From Marisa cornuarietis (taxonomy: Eukaryota > Mollusca > Gastropoda > Architaenioglossa > Ampullariidae), in assembly GCA_004794655.1 (NCBI GenBank), contig SMMW01000001.1, positions 20,408,501 through 20,472,500 of the forward strand: DNA of 64,000 bases. The letters run 5' to 3'. The position numbers were made by a program, and so were the translations under genes. The notes beneath the pieces are model-generated. The model did not search any database. It was given only the letters and a program-made list of their open reading frames with translations, and was not told the origin of the DNA. Positions 14,121-27,990 of the stretch are shown here, in pieces (positions within the stretch are counted from its first letter, which is position 1; every line of letters begins with the position of its first letter).

Positions 14121-15182
14121 ATGGTCCTTGACACCATAGTAATCCGGAGCATGTCACTCCCACTCTTCAGTACGCGGAAGCATCAGCAGCATTACCTCTT
14201 GTAGAAGTCGGTTTACTCGGGGGTTTGTCCTGCTTTGCTTCTGATATCTCTCCGCCAGAACATATGAGTAGGATGGGGCGTAAACTCTATTGATAATCAA
14301 TAAAGCCTTAACATTTATTTATTGATTTACTTATTTATTCAAGCATTAAGCATCCTTTTGTTGTAGGAAATGTCTGGAAATAATTCGCATCACGGTACAG
14401 ATTACTGACTATGCCGTCAACACCGCATCATTTCTGGATTAATGCTCGAGGACTGGAGAAGACGAGATCCTGTCACGAGAATGCCCTCCCTTTGAAAGCC
14501 ATTTCGGAACCCTGGAGGAGTCCTGCCTTGCCGCTGATAACGTCACTTGGCCAGAAGAGAGGATGAGGACTGGATCCCCTTGCGATCTCTATCGGGGTTC
14601 TATGCAGCTGTCAGCAGAGCAGAGTTCGAGCTCTCCTTTCTCTCTCTCTCTCGAACATTCTCACTCTCTCAATCTCTATTCACCCTCCACTTTTTTTTTT
14701 TTTTTGGCTGTTCACGAGATCCCTTGATTCCAGCTTCATGCAGTCTTGTCTTCCATGGGCTGACGACTTTGATGAAGAGGGTGCTTCCTTCCCTCCCCCG
14801 CATCAGTCAGGGGGAACAGGGAGCTGGAGGGTGAGGGAAGTGAAGAATTCAGAAAGAGCGAGGAGCCGGGACCCTGAGATCACGAAGCAAGGAAAAGAAG
14901 AAGACGATAGAAAAAAAAGGCTGGTGTCAAGATAAGCCTAAGCCCATTAGCGGGGCAGATAACTCGCCAGGAAGAAAGAAAAACAGGGGAGACGAATCAC
15001 GCGTTGTACTGCTCCGCGATGCTGCTTTATCTGCGACACCACGATGAGCCCTCGTCTAATACACTGCATCGTGTCTGTCGTTGTAACCAAGAAAGATGGG
15101 CTTGTGGGAACAAGTGACTTCTTTAGGTCTCGACAGATGTGACTGTATTACCAGGACGAACGTTATGTGGTAAAGAGCGGGG

Positions 15183-15204
15183 GATGATGATGATGATGAT
15201 GATG
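15183..15204 (+). repeat. (GAT)n microsatellite
   Basis: About seven perfect GAT units. Confidence 0.9.
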
Positions 15205-15507
15205 GTCTTTAGACTAATTATTTCACTTCTCTCATCGTCTCTATGGTCATAAAGAGCCCAGTCAAGCCTAAGTTTATTAACTAAAGTAAATATTTAAGTA
15301 TTGTAAGTAAATATATAAAGATAAAAAGCAAATATATAAGAACAGAAAATATGTATCTATATATAATACATATAAAATTAGAAGGCTTTTGGTGTCCGTC
15401 CTTCATTTAGAGGCGATGCTTGAGTAGCCCCCGAAGTCTGTGAAACTGTCTTACAGCGACAATCTCCAATAAAGGTGTCAGCAACACAAACGGATAGAGC
15501 TTTTTAA

Positions 15508-15508
<1 letters not shown>

Positions 15509-15572
<64 letters not shown>
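15509..15572 (+). repeat. (CA)n microsatellite
   Basis: 32 uninterrupted CA units. Confidence 0.98.
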
Positions 15573-15576
<4 letters not shown>

Positions 15577-16896
15577 CTTTTTGTTGCCCTCCGGTGGGCT
15601 GTAAAGCGTTTGACATTTATTACGAAAGTTTTACAATTAAACTGTCTAGTAAAGAAGTATAAGACATTAAGAAAAGTAGCCAGGATTTCGGACACCACGA
15701 TAAACATTTAATGTGCACAGCACTTCTAAAATCATGGTTATGTTCCTGCGCAGCTTTCTAGGGAGGACACAGAGTTCGGTTCAGATGTTCTCTGACCTGA
15801 AACAAAAGGGCGACGGGAACAACTTGCAAACACTCGGCCACTCTCTGAGTCAGGAATCATATTCATGAAGCGAAGGTAAAGCCAGAGCAAGCATACTGTC
15901 TTCGTATTTATAAAGGGATGTCCAGACTTCATTCACTTTGCTTTACCGCCTGGACCGTGGTTATACATCAGTGGCAAAGATGCTCTCGACTAAAGTAAAA
16001 TAAAGCTGTGTCCGAGGGTACCTAGGGAGACAAGACTTTATTCCGTGATGTCCCCATTTTGCTCATGGGGTAACTCGTTATCCTCGCCTCATGAATTGGG
16101 GCCTTGCAATTAAGCAGTGTTGATGTACAAGCCGAAGGAAGCTTTGCCTTCTGACGATAAGACGGGGCCAAGGCAACTGGGGGATCAGAGATATTTTCTC
16201 CATGGCCGTAGCTTCGCCCCCCCCCACCCCACCCCAGCTCGCTCCAAGATTAGCGAGTGGCCTGATACAGCGAGATTTCCGACGAGAACGAGGAAATAAT
16301 GGCTGACACTTTCTCTGGCCCGCTGATTTTTCCTGATGATGTTTAGCAATGAAGAGGTGATGAAGGCCGTTGACAAGAGCACGCTTGCAAATAGCTTTCA
16401 GAAAATAAATGGCAAAATTAACCTCTTCCTGCTTAATTACGGAGGGAAGGCGACAGTTCATGCACGGCGCAGCTGAAGCATATCTAGGTGGAGCAAGAGA
16501 GAATGTAAAGTCTCCTTAAGTTTGTTCACCGTTTCTACTGTTATTGATTCAAACTGACTCCCTGAAACACACGAATTAAAGGTGAAGTTTTCAGTAGTCT
16601 GATGGTCAGCACACGTGAATGGTGAATTGTCAGTTCATCCCTTCTAATGCTCTGTTTGAAGAAAGAAGGGCCCATCGTCTGAAGAAGGCATTTCGGACGG
16701 GGCAGACGGGAGGCAAAGATTTGAGTAGATGTAAATAAGCGACCTGTTGCTTAACACTGTGCCGTTGAGCTCACCAATCACAAGTTTAACACGGTGATCA
16801 CACGGCACTCACCACAAGGCTTCGAGGCACACGGCTATCGGCTGTACAGTCTCAACCGTTTAGGGCACAGGGCCGTAGGATGAAGAGAAGTCGCGA

Positions 16897-17080
16897 ATTG
16901 GGAATTGGTGTTATACGCCGAGCCAACAACTAAGTTTATATCACGGCAAGACAGCCAGTCCTGTAAACAGATGCCACATGCAGAGAAAGAACAGCGTGCC
17001 CGAGACGAGAGCTGAACCCAGGACAGCCAACCTTCACTGTATTGGTGACAGGCACTAACCGCTGCGCTACCGGGCTGCCC
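16897..17080 (-). mobile_element. tRNA-derived SINE, copy 2, with 14-bp target-site duplication
   Basis: This is the same family as the copy at 11344, with intact A- and B-box-like segments and body. It is bounded by the direct repeat AAGAGAAGTCGCGA at 16883-16896 and 17081-17094. That is the signature of retrotransposition by target-primed reverse transcription. The tail is only a short A-poor stretch. Confidence 0.92.
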
Positions 17081-17159
17081 AAGAGAAGTCGCGATCAACA
17101 CTCCATGCTGCAATGGTAGGTGCTACAAATAAGCAGAGGTTTAATCTCCATTCCCAGTT

Positions 17160-17160
<1 letters not shown>

Positions 17161-17227
<67 letters not shown>
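17161..17227 (+). repeat. (TCA)n microsatellite
   Basis: About 22 perfect TCA units. On the - strand it reads as a run of Met codons inside a meaningless frame. It lies 67 bases right of the target-site duplication of the 16.9-kb SINE. Confidence 0.98.
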
Positions 17228-20200
17228 TTTACGGCACACGGATTTAACTAAGCAAAATAAGCACAAAAAGCTGCAACATGATGAGGCGCTGTTTGCCTCT
17301 GTTTTCCAAGCAGCGTATGAAGTCAAGAGTTCTCAGGCCCACACCAGTTATTATCTTCAACGGCCACAGCAGTTCCTCTCCACCGTCGCCCTACCCTTCC
17401 CCTTCCAGATCCAAAACGAGGCTGATGAAAAACGTGACCATAGAACATCCAGATTAGTCAACATCTTCGGTCAGTTTATCACAGACACCCGATGGCGCAG
17501 GTTGGCGGAATGTGTTTTTACTAACAACCTCCTCTTCCAACTTGTCCATTAGCTTTGAACTTTTGCGCCGTCGATGGCGCTCGTTAAAGAACGATGTTTT
17601 CTTCCAGAGCAGAGTTTATAAACATCCATTTCCCTCGGCCAGCCGTCTGGCAAACACTGCGCGCATGGGACCTGGCGCTGGAAGATAAAGGCAAGGGTGA
17701 GCACTCCCACTGCACGTAGACATGGCAAGTCTTATCAGAGACGGCTAATGAAGCAATGAGGGCGAAATTAAAGGATCCAAACTGCTACAGAATTGGTTTG
17801 CGTGCCTTAGTTGCTTAAATACAAAAAAGCAGGAAGACGATTGAGACAAACTTCGTGTGACTGTGGTAGTTTGTGGTTTTAAGATCTTGTCAGCTGGAGG
17901 GCTGTTCACTTTTACTCACTTTCACTGTGTTTCTAAACACATCTGACATTAATACTGCGCAACAAATAAGTTTTCCAATAAATGGATCGTGTATGTAAAT
18001 ATGCTTATCCTTAACAGATGCAGATGGTCTTGACAACCCAGTAATTTTTATCCCCTCGCTTACACGAGCCCATCATTAACGCCCATCATTAACTAAGTAT
18101 ATAGCTACAGATCACTTTGAGCTCGCCTACTACAACATCATGAATAAATATGGACATAGCAAGTTAGGATATGCATGAACAAACAAAACTAAGTTGTTTG
18201 TAATTAGCATAAGACGCAAGAGATTTTTACTATTGCTCCCCCCCCCTCACTAAACTGTCCTACAGAAATGCTCCCTACTGAAGGCAGACAGAGAAGCCAT
18301 TTAGCCAACGGCTACCCCACTCAAAAAGAGTAAAAGGAACTTGGAGGACCGTGCCATTCGTCCTGAAGGTTGGTCTGAAAGAATAGCTTCGTGATCGAAG
18401 AGAAGAACTATTGACCCAGTGGCTGCTATACAGGGAGTGCTAGGAGTAACAATGACACTGACTTCATTGATCCTCGCGGAAATTGTACACCATTAGACTT
18501 CGTCAATAATAAAATCCACGTAAATACCCTTCAATCACTCATCCACTCAAAACAACAATTGATAATAACAACCCTGTTATTCACCCTCTCGTCAGACAAC
18601 AGATGATAACACCAATCGCTATTATATATAACACAATACGAACCGTTTCTATTTACAAAGGATTACAATCAAGATTTCTCGACTGCTAAACGCAACAAGG
18701 CGATGAAAACAGGAATGGTGAAAATGATCACGGGGGATGGTTTGAAGATATATTTGAACCTGCTTTGAAACGTGAGCTCTCCATCCGGACCAATTTCCTG
18801 CGGGGCGGGTGGATGTTGCACTGCTTAGTTCGCTAAAGCCTGCAATAACAGAGGTGGTTCCACACCTACGGCATCGTTCTGTGGACCGGAAGTCAGGAGT
18901 GCGACATCTGCAGCCAAGGCTGGCGGCAGCACGCCTGACTGCTTCCTGGAAGCGCGTGAGTGCAGATGGTTTACTTCACTAGTGTCTTGTGATTGCAGAC
19001 GACAAACCCAAGTGGTTCTTTCACGACTGTCTAGCGTCGGGAAGGGAGAAGAGAGGAGAGATTACCTCCTCTTGGATTTGAGTAGGTGGGGGGTGGGGGG
19101 AACTTGCTTTTTCACAGCTAAGTCAAAACTGGGGCGGAGCACAGGGCAGTTTCTGAGCGTGCCCAAGATTCTTCTCAACGAGGGAGAGAAAAAAAAGTGT
19201 AAATAAGTAATCGTAACCGCAATATGTGCGCGAACATTCTCGAACTACACCACGCCCCCTGCTTTCCCGTGTACGAGGGAATGTTAAAGGGGAAGGAAGG
19301 GTCCGCGCCAATAAGAGGAAGAGACCCCCACCAGTTCATCATGAACAAAGGGGGACAATTCGGAAACTCATCAATCATCAACGCGGGAGAAAAAAAATGA
19401 GCAGTTGCTGGGAGGGAGGGAGAGGGGCGGAAGGAGGGGGCGGTGTGATTAAGACCTGACGGATACCCACGATCATCACCCTGCTGATAATCGACTCCCG
19501 GTTGTAAGGCGGGGTCGCTGATTTTCCCGGAACTAGCAGTCAGCCCAAGACAGATCAACTCCCCTCCTCCCCCGGCACACACACCCCCTACACACATGCA
19601 CCACCCAATCCTGCCTTTCTGCACTGTGTAATGCAGTGTGTAGGTAAACTGTATTCCCTCAGTTGACACACTTTTTTCTTTTTTCTTTGGCGCCCATTTC
19701 TGGAGATCTTGGCACCGATGAGGTTTGCAGCTTGTGTCCTGTATTAGTCTTTTTTCTATTTTTTTCTGTTCTCTTTATCGTCCACTTCCTGAGAATCTGG
19801 CATCAACACTGTTTAAAACTTACGCCTGTGTGTATCTTATGCCTGACTGACAAAAAAGAGAGAGAAAAAAAAATTGTCACCGTCGACGGAAAGCACTTTT
19901 ATGTTCTTCAAATAATATTTTAAATTTGAGTTTTTATTCTTAAGCTTCAGAATGATCCCGTGCGACTGCACATGGTTCGTTCCAGTACTTTGGTCTTTCA
20001 CAAAAAGCTTATACAACTATAACTTGCCCACCTGCACAGGTAAAGATCATCGCAATACACCGGGTAAGCTTTTGAACCACAGGAATAAGTCTCTCCATCA
20101 AGCGTTACCTCAGTGGTATCAAATTATTAAAACATTGTCTGAAGCGGGGATTGTTGCTGATGGCGGAACCAGACGCCTTCGTCAGATTTGATAACAAAGG

Positions 20201-23200
20201 AGGAGACTGTGCACGCGCAGCTAAAGTTCTTGCCCCGAGGGCTCTTGTTTAGTGCGGTGAACCCGGCACCTCTGGACCGGCGCGGCCGGAAGCAACAGGG
20301 CGCCATAAAGTTCTGAGCTTCATTGGCTTCTCGATGTGACCAGCAGAGCGAGCCGTTGTTTCGCTTTGTCAACTGCTGTGATCAACGGAGTCCGTACGAC
20401 AGGTGCTCTGGGCAGGAGGGGGGGGAAGATGATGGTCGAGGTGGTGGATGGAGAGGAATGGATGAGAAACTAAGACAGAGGAAGTGTGGAGGACAAGTAG
20501 ACAGACGGACAAACGAACACAATCACACACACAATTAGAGAGAAAGAGAGTATACTATCAGTCAGTCTATCAGCCAGTACTTCGTCCCCTGACTGGTACC
20601 TGTCCTTACCTCTTTCAGAAACTTGCTGAAAACATTCTTATAAGTGTAAAGAAAGACAAAAGATGGAATTTCGGAGACGACTGCCATTCGAGAGAAAGTA
20701 AAAAAATCCCTTTCCATAAATCCAATATTTCCTACATCACCTCAAACACTCATTTTTCTTTATGCATTCCACACCTCAGTCTCAGCCTCCCGTTCCCCCC
20801 ACCCCAACGCTCTACCCCCACCCCTAACCCTGAAGTATTAATGATGTCTTTTGCGGGGAACCGGAAACCACTCAAACTCGGTTAGCTCCCTTTGAAGCTG
20901 GGCCCTGATTGTATCTATTGTGTAGCAGCACTGGTGGCGCTGCATGGAACACGGGTGGCTTCGTGTTGCGAACAGGTCTTCAGCAGCAAACTATATCTTG
21001 CAATCAAACGAAAAAAAATTAGGGGAAATTGTCACTTCGTTTTTTTTTCTTCTTCTTCTTCGATGCAACCCTTGCCCACCTGTGAAATTAGATTATTAGC
21101 GCGGATACCTGCAAAGCGCCAATTACGGATGATCAGAGGGGGGCAAATCAAGCTGGTACTGTCTTCGGCTCCCTAGCGACCACCCGCTCAATCGGTGCCC
21201 GGGTTAAAAAGGAGCAGTTCGCTGTCGCCGCCTCATTTGCGGCGGAAAATCCGTGCTATTGAGGGGCGGACGACTCACGTGCGAATGGATACGCTGGGCA
21301 CAGTTACCGGACTTATCTTTCCGCTGGCACCAATTATCTGGCAAGTCTGGCATGGACAGATAGTCGTCACACCACAGCCACACGCGCGTGGGGGCTGAAC
21401 CGTGTCAGTCTCAGGGCTGAGCGAGCGATAACCTCAGAGAGTTGGAGCGAACATCAAATGCGTTTATCACACTGTCACAGTGGCGGGGACGGCCTCGACA
21501 GCTAAGAATAGAATCCAGAAAAGTTTGTTCTGTAACTGGATTATCAATAGACATACACAAGAAAACAGATTACAAACAACCGAAATTCCTATGGTTACAC
21601 AAATTTATACAAAACACAGTCCTTACTCGTTATCTCATCACAGAAATGCACGAGAGGCGAGTGTGGCGAGGGCATATGTGGGGTTAAAGTGGAGGAAATT
21701 CGTTCACCCATGACGCGTAGAGATGAAGACTGGGAAGGTTGGTAAGATGACAGTTGAGACAGCAGTTGAAAAGATGCCAATTCCAGTGTGATAAAAACAA
21801 GTTTGGCAGCAACGGGTATTCTCCTGAAAAGGGGGGGGGGCTGATGAGAGAGAGAGAGGGGGGGAGTTTGAAAGAGAGAGATTGACTATTATGGTCTAAC
21901 TTTTACAAATAAAACAAAACCAAAAAAAAGCGAGAACGGTGGAGGTCACAAAAGGAGGTCGGTTAGACGATGATTGGGCGAGAGATAAAGGGAGGAGACT
22001 GGAGGGTGGGGTGAGTTGGCAAAGAGCGGAGGGTGTCTTGGTAGCGGTGTAAAGTGATACTGGCCACGTGTCACTGCGCATGCGCGGTGCCAAGCTTTCG
22101 CCGCTTAATGACTGTGCTGGATTGGCGGCTTGATTGCTGAAGCCAACGTGCGCGGCTGCTGTGGAGGGTTTTATACATAACCAAAAGATGTCACGACCGG
22201 GGCTAGAACCGACTGCACTCTCGTGCGTGACCAACGCACGTGCGTGGTGTGTGCGTGTTCGAGCCGTACGCTGGCTAGGCTTACTCATGCGTGACAGTGC
22301 GTCTAGGCGTGTATCCGTCGATCTATTGAACGATTAATTGAGAAAAAATATGACCAAAGAAAAAAAAGTACGAACATCGAAACGTATCATTTCTTTATCG
22401 GAAGACTCGTGGATCAAAGTGAACAACTTGCGTATCTTAAAAAAAACAAACCCTCTCCCTTTATAGGTTAAGAATCTTATTTTCTACTAAAAGTATTTAA
22501 AGTGAAACTTTCAGGGATTTTTAATGATATAAATGTAGTATTGTTCCCATGACTGATCTGTTCAGTGACAGCTGTACTGTTCAGTGTAAATCTAGTCTGT
22601 ACCCAGGATGCGCTTGATTGCAAACTTCAATTCAAAACGCTGTTGTCTGGTTTTCATTAATATTTTCCTCTGTGAAACCATGTAAGACTACACATATGTC
22701 TGGCTCTGAATCCACAGAGCAAATTTAACAGGGGACGTTAAGCTTGCACTCTTCTTAGTACGTAAACCGTTTTTTAAAAAAACTAATCATTAAATAGATT
22801 GCATTTTAAAAAGAAATACCGCTATGTTTCCACCCTGTCTTATTAGATTACAGACCGCCATTGAAAGTAGAGAACAGAGCGAAGTAAAAGAGGTATTTGG
22901 TTTATTCCTAAATGTGTTTCTTCTGCGACCGTGTTCTGTCATTTCTAACGGTTGTCATCAATCTTACCCAGGTTTTTACTAGCGCGCAGCCCTTGTAGCA
23001 GCTTCTGGTTTCCCTGAGGGCAACCCCGCACAAAACTGCTTCAGCCATAGAACAATCTATATAATTAGTGACGAAGCCAGAACTGCTGCTTCCTCTATGG
23101 GGAGGTAATCTTTTGTTCTCCGAAACCTAACACTGTCCTCGTTCCGCGGACGTGTCGCTATTGCTCCACGCCCATTAATAGTGGTTGTCTCCCTTTGTTT

Positions 23201-26200
23201 TACGAAAACCTCATTACTTCACCTGTGTTTAGAGCTTGGGCTGCATGCGCGGATGGAAGGATGGAAGGAAGGTTTGGGGGGATGGAATGAATGGACGAGC
23301 AAGCTGGTGTGACAAAATCGAAGTAAGGACACCCACCCTTTCACCAACCACCCCTTTACATCCCCCCTTCCCGAATCCCACACAGCCGTCCGCTTAGGGT
23401 CAGTGTCCCGTGAATAACAACAACGACAAAAAAAATTAACAGAGGAGAGTAGCCTCCCTTATCCCTACCGCTGCCCCTCCCCCACCCCCTTGTCAGTACA
23501 GACTTGCTTTCTCACCGACAAAGCCCAGGCTCTAAGAGACAAGTGCTATTTTCACCACTTTCCGCCGATGATAGTAAGCCCTCGGGCTAGCTCGGATCAG
23601 GTATCGCCACGCCGGAAAAAGGCGGAAATACCCGAGACATTTTCGCCGCGGGAGGCGAGGTGCACAAAGGCGGAAGAGAGGTGACTGGGGTGTCTGCAGA
23701 GGTTCGATTCCACGTCCAATGGCTTCACCTGTCGGGTAGCGCTTCCCCCCACCCTCACCTCTGTCTGCTCTCCCTTCTCTTCCTCCGTTCCTTCTCGCCA
23801 GCGCCGTGGAAATGGAGAAGCAAACATCGGCACGGAGGGGGTGGATGGGACACTCTTGTATGCAAGAGTGATCTCCGATTGTTCGACTTAATGCTCAGGC
23901 AGCTCAGACAAATAGAAACGGTACTTAGTGTTTGTGTGAGAGGGAGACTGGGCTAGTAAGCTGTTTGATTTTTTTAGGCAGCAAAAACCCAACACTTTAT
24001 GTAGACGTTCTGTAAAATATAGACCATGTATTTTTCACTGAAAGTGTCATGTGATTGCAAAAAAAGCTTTTAAATGCTCAAAAAACACGCTGCCAACGAT
24101 TGGCCGCTCAGTTTGAACCGTGTTTACTCCAAGTACGGGTATGGACTCTCGCTCACATCAAATCTTTGGAGCTTCATAATGCTGCTGTTGTTCGATTGTT
24201 GTTTTCCTCTGGTTTTGTTTGTTGTTTTTTTGTGAACCTGCGAGGGCAAAATGATTACTTCGGTTGTAAAGTAATGAGTTCGATTCTCATTGTAGTTACA
24301 TTATACACGTATAATATATTTTTTATCTCGTTTCTGCATAAGCTAGATTTTGGGGTTAAGTTACGACCTAGGGTTAGAGTTTGGGGCTGACCACAAGATG
24401 AAGACGAAAGAAACGAGCTTTTTTTCTTTCATTGGCTTTCCCGGGACCATACCTGTCAGACTTCGATCTCTCTTTTTTTTTTTTTTTTTTTTGGGGGGGC
24501 CGTTGTCTCTAGGTTTTCCTTGGTTTCTACAGAGCTTCTCTTCCACTGTGGCTACCTGAGGCCACAGCTCTCTCTGCGTCTGTGTTCACTATGTCTGCAG
24601 TGTCCAACGTTAGCTCTCGCGATGTCTCACGTTTTCTCGCGGTACGTGAAGGAGGTGCCGACCACCTGCAGACCACGTACAAAAATACGAACAAGATGTC
24701 GCTAGCGTCTGATGTTAATTAGGCTTTCCTGCCTAAGTCACTCTTGATGTTCTCGAGAAATCTCGTTTCGAGGCAGAACATGGGTAAGCCACGTGGCCTT
24801 AAAAAAAATTCTGCCTGCAGACGTCATCCCCGTCATGGAGAAAACATGGGGGGGGGAGGGTTCGCGCGCTTGTTATGATTGATTGATTACGGTCAAGAAA
24901 CCGGAACGGAGGGAAGAAGAATTCCAACCAGGCGCATCAGGGGTGCCGTCTTACATTCGCAGCGATCTCTGTTCGTCCCAGGAACTTCGCCGGTGTCGTC
25001 AAGACACCTCACATCGCGCTCATGCTGCGCGCGCAGCTGGCGGAAATGACGCAAGGTGGTAGCCGCATCACGGGTTCATTTGCAAAGCGGATGGTCTCTT
25101 TGCCCAATTTTATTCAAGACCGAAGAAGGTTTAAACAATCTTTGACAAACAGCTACTGGCCTTTATCCCGAAACTGTTGAGTCCTTAGCTATGCTTGTCA
25201 ATTATAAATTTCGAAAATAAACGATTTTTTAGCGCATCTTTCTTTACCTCTGTGATGACATTTAATATTTTTTTTTTCATGTTCCGGGTACCGACTTCTA
25301 ACACCCGTGATGTAAACACACTCAGATTTCTATCCTAGTACACAGGAGAATTATCTACCGTCATTTTTGTTTTGTTTTATTTTTAGGATTGCATTGGTGA
25401 AAATGTTCTAAAATTCCAAAATATATCTGAAATTTATCAATACTTTACGACAGCATACATCATACAGTATCTCTTTCACTGAGTGATCGCGGGTCACGGA
25501 ATATATTTGCTGATCTCTCCCGTCCCGAAAAAAGGAGAGAGAAGGAGGAAGACAGAGTGGGGAAGAGAGGAAAAGAGAGAGAGAGAGGGGGGGAAGGAAG
25601 AGAATGAAGTAGATTTGTATCTTAAAGTGGCTCCATTCGTCTTCGTTCTCAGCCTGCGGTCCTGAAAGTGGTTCAGGGAAGTGTCAGCCCATTTTGGGGA
25701 CCAATGGCGTGGAACCACCTGAGGAGGCGCAGGTGCACGACCACTGCCAAACTACAGCCCACTCGAAGAACTCGCAGAACGCACGTGTTGGCTGGAAATG
25801 CCTGCGCGCAGCACGTGAAATGAGTTTCGTGTCGACAGGTGCGGTGCAGTCACGGCGGTTCTGAAACCCCTCCCCCCGCCCTGGAGGGGGGGGGGATAAG
25901 GGCTAGCGGGAGAGAGAGGGAGAGAGGAGGGTAACATGCAAGAAAAGAATATGCACGTTTTGAGGACGCAAAGGGAATCTGGTATTTTCTTGCTCTGGAC
26001 ATGTTAGATTTTCAAAGACTAAACCAAGTGCAACTGCAAAAAAAAAAAAAAAAAAAAAACGTGTTTCGAGAAATTTCATAATTCTGCGGCTCACCTGTTC
26101 AAAAACCGCTGATTCCAAAATATAGGGACTGAGGTCAACTTGGTGTGCAGCCAGTCACGTGAAGGAAAAAAAAAACAACACTGAATAATGAAAACTGATT

Positions 26201-26844
26201 TCTTTACAGCATTACATAAATGAAAGCGAAGTAGGAAGAACTATTAAGTTTTTCACCATCCAGATCATGTCTTTTTTCATTTATGTGTAAGGCTGTCTGA
26301 ATTTATTTTCTTTCCCTCCCTTTAGTATTATACCTTGATCCAACACCTGAACGACTACTAGCCACGACTTGGCATCAGATCTCCCTCTATTGACCAGTCG
26401 ATAGCATGGTCACTGGGTACACTTCTTCAGTTGTTTAACGTCCACCCAGGTGTAGACAATGAGGGGTGACAACCGGGTGATAATCATCGTAGTAAGGGGC
26501 AGGTAATTAAATAAATCTATAACCTGCGAAAGTGCTGAATGCTGCTCACCGTATCGCGGTTATCTGTCCTCCAGGTTCGTTTTGGAAGCCTGCTGGGGAC
26601 ACTGCAGGCGGTGGAGGAGGTAGTTAAGATGGCGTCAGTCGATCCTCCGCGTTATCGCCTTCTGGGGTGGGTGGGTGGGTGTAACGTATCCGACGACGGG
26701 TGAGTCAATGATCGAGGAAAGTTCCAGTGGAGGGTGATCCTGCGTTGAGCTGGTGTCAAGATTCAGCTGCTAGGCCGTGACAGACACTGTCATAAAATGT
26801 CACTGTCATTCATGAGTCTGTTTGTGACAAACATTGTGTGTGTT
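17228..26844. other. Gene-poor region with alternating AT- and GC-rich blocks
   Basis: GC-richer patches lie at 18.8-19.6, 20.2-21.4, 23.2-23.9 and 24.6-25.1 kb. Short purine runs lie at 21.83-21.88 and 25.53-25.60 kb. Many short open frames occur in several frames at once, none with a domain I recognise. T/A homopolymers occur at 24,472-24,492 and 26,039-26,059. Confidence 0.55.
22077..22086. promoter_or_regulatory. NRF1-type site GCGCATGCGC
   Basis: It is a perfect match to the palindromic NRF1 binding motif, a few bases from a CACGTG. Such sites mark housekeeping promoters in animals, but no gene can be seen next to it. Confidence 0.3.
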
Positions 26845-26865
26845 CGTGCGTGCGTGCGTGCGTGC

Positions 26866-26905
<40 letters not shown>
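26845..26905 (+). repeat. Compound (CGTG)n(TG)n microsatellite
   Basis: About seven CGTG units pass directly into TG units, suggesting C-to-T decay or conversion within one repeat. Confidence 0.95.
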
Positions 26906-26908
<3 letters not shown>

Positions 26909-27930
26909 GTCTGCTGACAAAGTGTTTGGACAAGAGCTATGTACATAATTAAACTAAACTAATTCGCATCTTATTGAATGGATACAGGTTCTTATTCTTT
27001 TCACTTTCCATCCCAGACACTCGCCTATCGTAACATTTCATTTCTCTACAAACAGCTCTGTTTCTACACGTCGAGAAATAAATACTATCGTGAAATGTCA
27101 AGAAGAGTTCCAAACAGTTAACACAGTTTACATTTTTATAATGTTTTCACACTATGGGCTTCTTGTGGGCTCCTCTGTGGCTCAAGAATAACGCAATTTA
27201 TTGACGAGATGAAATCATCTGGTGATACCGCGCGGAACATTCGTAACATGCAAAGAAACAAATAAAGCAAATAAAATAGCAACAACAAAATACGGGATGA
27301 GGAGGGGAAGAAAAAAAGTCGTGATGTGTGTGGCCCTCGGCGTCTAATGGATGCAGACACCACACCCTCTTCCGGCAAAAACATGTCCCTGTTGCCCCTC
27401 CTTAATCGGAGAGTGCCTGCCAGAGCGGGGTAACTGCTACGTGTACATCAGTTTCTGTGATCTGTATGTCGGTTCAACGGTCTCGTGTGTTGTAGAATAA
27501 GAACTAGATCATTATGTACTAAAGGCTCTGTTCAAGTTTCATGATGGGGTACATCAATAGTTAGAATGACAGCCACGGCAACTTTAGCATACCTTCATTC
27601 GAAGACGACAAATATAAAATCATCACGATGTATTGGGTAAAATAAATATATCTGTTTATTTGTATTGCGACTTCACCGACCACAGAACTAGAGAGCATGT
27701 CGTCAACAGTCATCAACAACATTTAAGGACATTTTACAGAGAACGAAAGATGGTTGCCTCGCTCTCTTTTTATTATCAAAAATGTCGTTTATTTTTCCTG
27801 TAGACGTGTTTTAAAAAAAGAAACTACTCAAAAACTTCAGTAGATGTCTTTGATGTTATTTGTTTCTTGTAGCCGTTATGTTTATTTACAAATAAATGCT
27901 ATCGGCTTTTTCTAGTATATTACAATGTGG
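26906..27930. other. Intergenic sequence left of the minisatellite
   Basis: AT-rich, no recognised feature. Confidence 0.6.
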
Positions 27931-27990
27931 CTCGCATGGTCTGAGATGAGACAGTACAAATGCGACTATTTAGACTGAAGTGAGTTGAGT

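Larger units (their letters stand above)
14121..16882. other. Intergenic sequence with microsatellites
   Basis: It holds the GAT and CA repeats near 15.2 and 15.5 kb and a T-run near 14,692-14,705. No gene is supported. Confidence 0.6.

Noticed and set aside
24240..24300. Possible B box GAGTTCGATTCTC
   Set aside because: No A box at a suitable distance and no pairing into a tRNA shape; likely chance.
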